This document shows, one piece after another, positions 63,857 to 64,000 of a stretch of DNA of 64,000 nt. The stretch spans positions 1 to 64,000 of the forward strand of contig QCCH01000004.1 in NCBI GenBank assembly GCA_003281315.1. Direction: 5' to 3'. The position numbers were made by a program, and so were the translations under genes. This DNA is from Prochlorococcus sp. AG-347-K20. GTDB lineage: Bacteria > Cyanobacteriota > Cyanobacteriia > PCC-6307 > Cyanobiaceae. Each line of letters begins with the position of its first letter. Position 1 is the first letter of the stretch. Below the pieces are notes generated by a model, which was not told the origin of the DNA, ran no database searches, and saw only the letters and a program-made list of their open reading frames with translations.

Positions 63857-64000
63857 CTAATCTTCTGCCCAAATATATTTAGTTAATTCTTGTGTAGGGG
63901 GTTCGGGTGCTTCAATAGCATTTTTAACTGAATCCGATATCTCTTTATCAATTTTCTTTTCAATAAGTTTTAATTCTTCTTCAGTTGCGAATTTACCATC
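63857..64000 (-). CDS. pdhA: Pyruvate dehydrogenase E1 alpha subunit, C-terminal end (cut by window end)
   Basis: Only the last 47 codons and stop lie in the window. The translated end reads DGKFATEEELKLIEKKID and then SVKNAIEAPEPP and TKYIWAED. It is a helix-rich acidic tail that closely matches the C-terminus of cyanobacterial PdhA as I remember it. PdhA binds thiamine diphosphate and decarboxylates pyruvate; those motifs lie outside the window. lpd, encoding E3 of the same complex, is ~9 kb away on the other strand. The identity rests on a short tail, so it is probable rather than certain. Confidence 0.75.
   Translation of the reverse strand, partial: DGKFATEEELKLIEKKIDKEISDSVKNAIEAPEPPTQELTKYIWAED

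Overview
The window looks like core chromosome of a high-light-adapted Prochlorococcus. The evidence is a very AT-rich sequence with tightly packed genes and many genes overlapping tail to tail. It also has kaiB-kaiC with no kaiA between rplU and kaiB, a high-light-inducible (Hli) protein, a nickel superoxide dismutase cluster, a ClpP3/ClpR pair, and cyanobacterial signature genes such as nblS and DUF1825-, DUF3086- and DUF3119-like proteins. The species assignment is inference from gene content; no insertion sequence, prophage, CRISPR array or integrated island was seen. Layout, left to right. 1-7.2 kb: the 3' end of serA, prmA, ferredoxin petF, a pentapeptide-repeat protein, rnz, a SpoIID-like protein, truB and a SAM methyltransferase. 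7.2-12 kb: ribosomal proteins L27 and L21, the clock genes kaiB and kaiC, and the stress/light sensor kinase nblS, which shares a four-base stop overlap with kaiC. 12-20.4 kb: purD, purC and an outer-membrane block on one strand (Omp85, lpxC, fabZ, lpxA, lpxB), then an exported msrA. 20.4-29.2 kb: pepA, a GIY-YIG nuclease-like gene, a DUF1825 gene, tyrS, pyrF, plsY, two cyanobacterial conserved genes, an MlaE-type lipid permease and an MFS symporter. 29.2-33.8 kb: tRNA-Gly, glgX, the loosest stretch of the window (about 380 bases with no recognised gene), hupB, and a run of very small secreted or membrane proteins ending in an Hli protein. 33.8-40.5 kb: cobD, ilvC, clpP3, clpR, a PIN/TRAM protein, hemW and panB. 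40.5-45.7 kb: the SRP RNA, then the division/wall block miaB-ddl-(small membrane protein)-ftsQ-ftsZ, read right to left, and tRNA-His. 45.8-53 kb: a cytosine-deaminase-like amidohydrolase paired with an FAD oxidase, folC, argD, tRNA-Leu, two tiny overlapping membrane-protein genes, and murA. 53-64 kb: an RNA methyltransferase, lpd, trpC, the Ni-SOD group (sodT, sodX, sodN), an exported FKBP, lnt, mnmA, nnr, a group 2 sigma factor and the 3' end of pdhA. The genes are mostly housekeeping: lipid A and outer membrane assembly, cell division, purine, pyrimidine, amino-acid and cofactor synthesis, translation, proteolysis, and redox or light-stress defence. The most unusual signals are: (i) two genes, sodX and the TrmH/SpoU-type methyltransferase, whose conserved N-termini extend upstream of any ATG, GTG or TTG codon, with sodX apparently beginning at a TAATC junction with sodN; (ii) an ATGA-overlapping pair of membrane peptides of 35 and 36 residues; (iii) the small-gene cluster downstream of hupB, including an in-frame 9-bp tandem repeat; and (iv) eight convergent gene pairs that overlap at their 3' ends.
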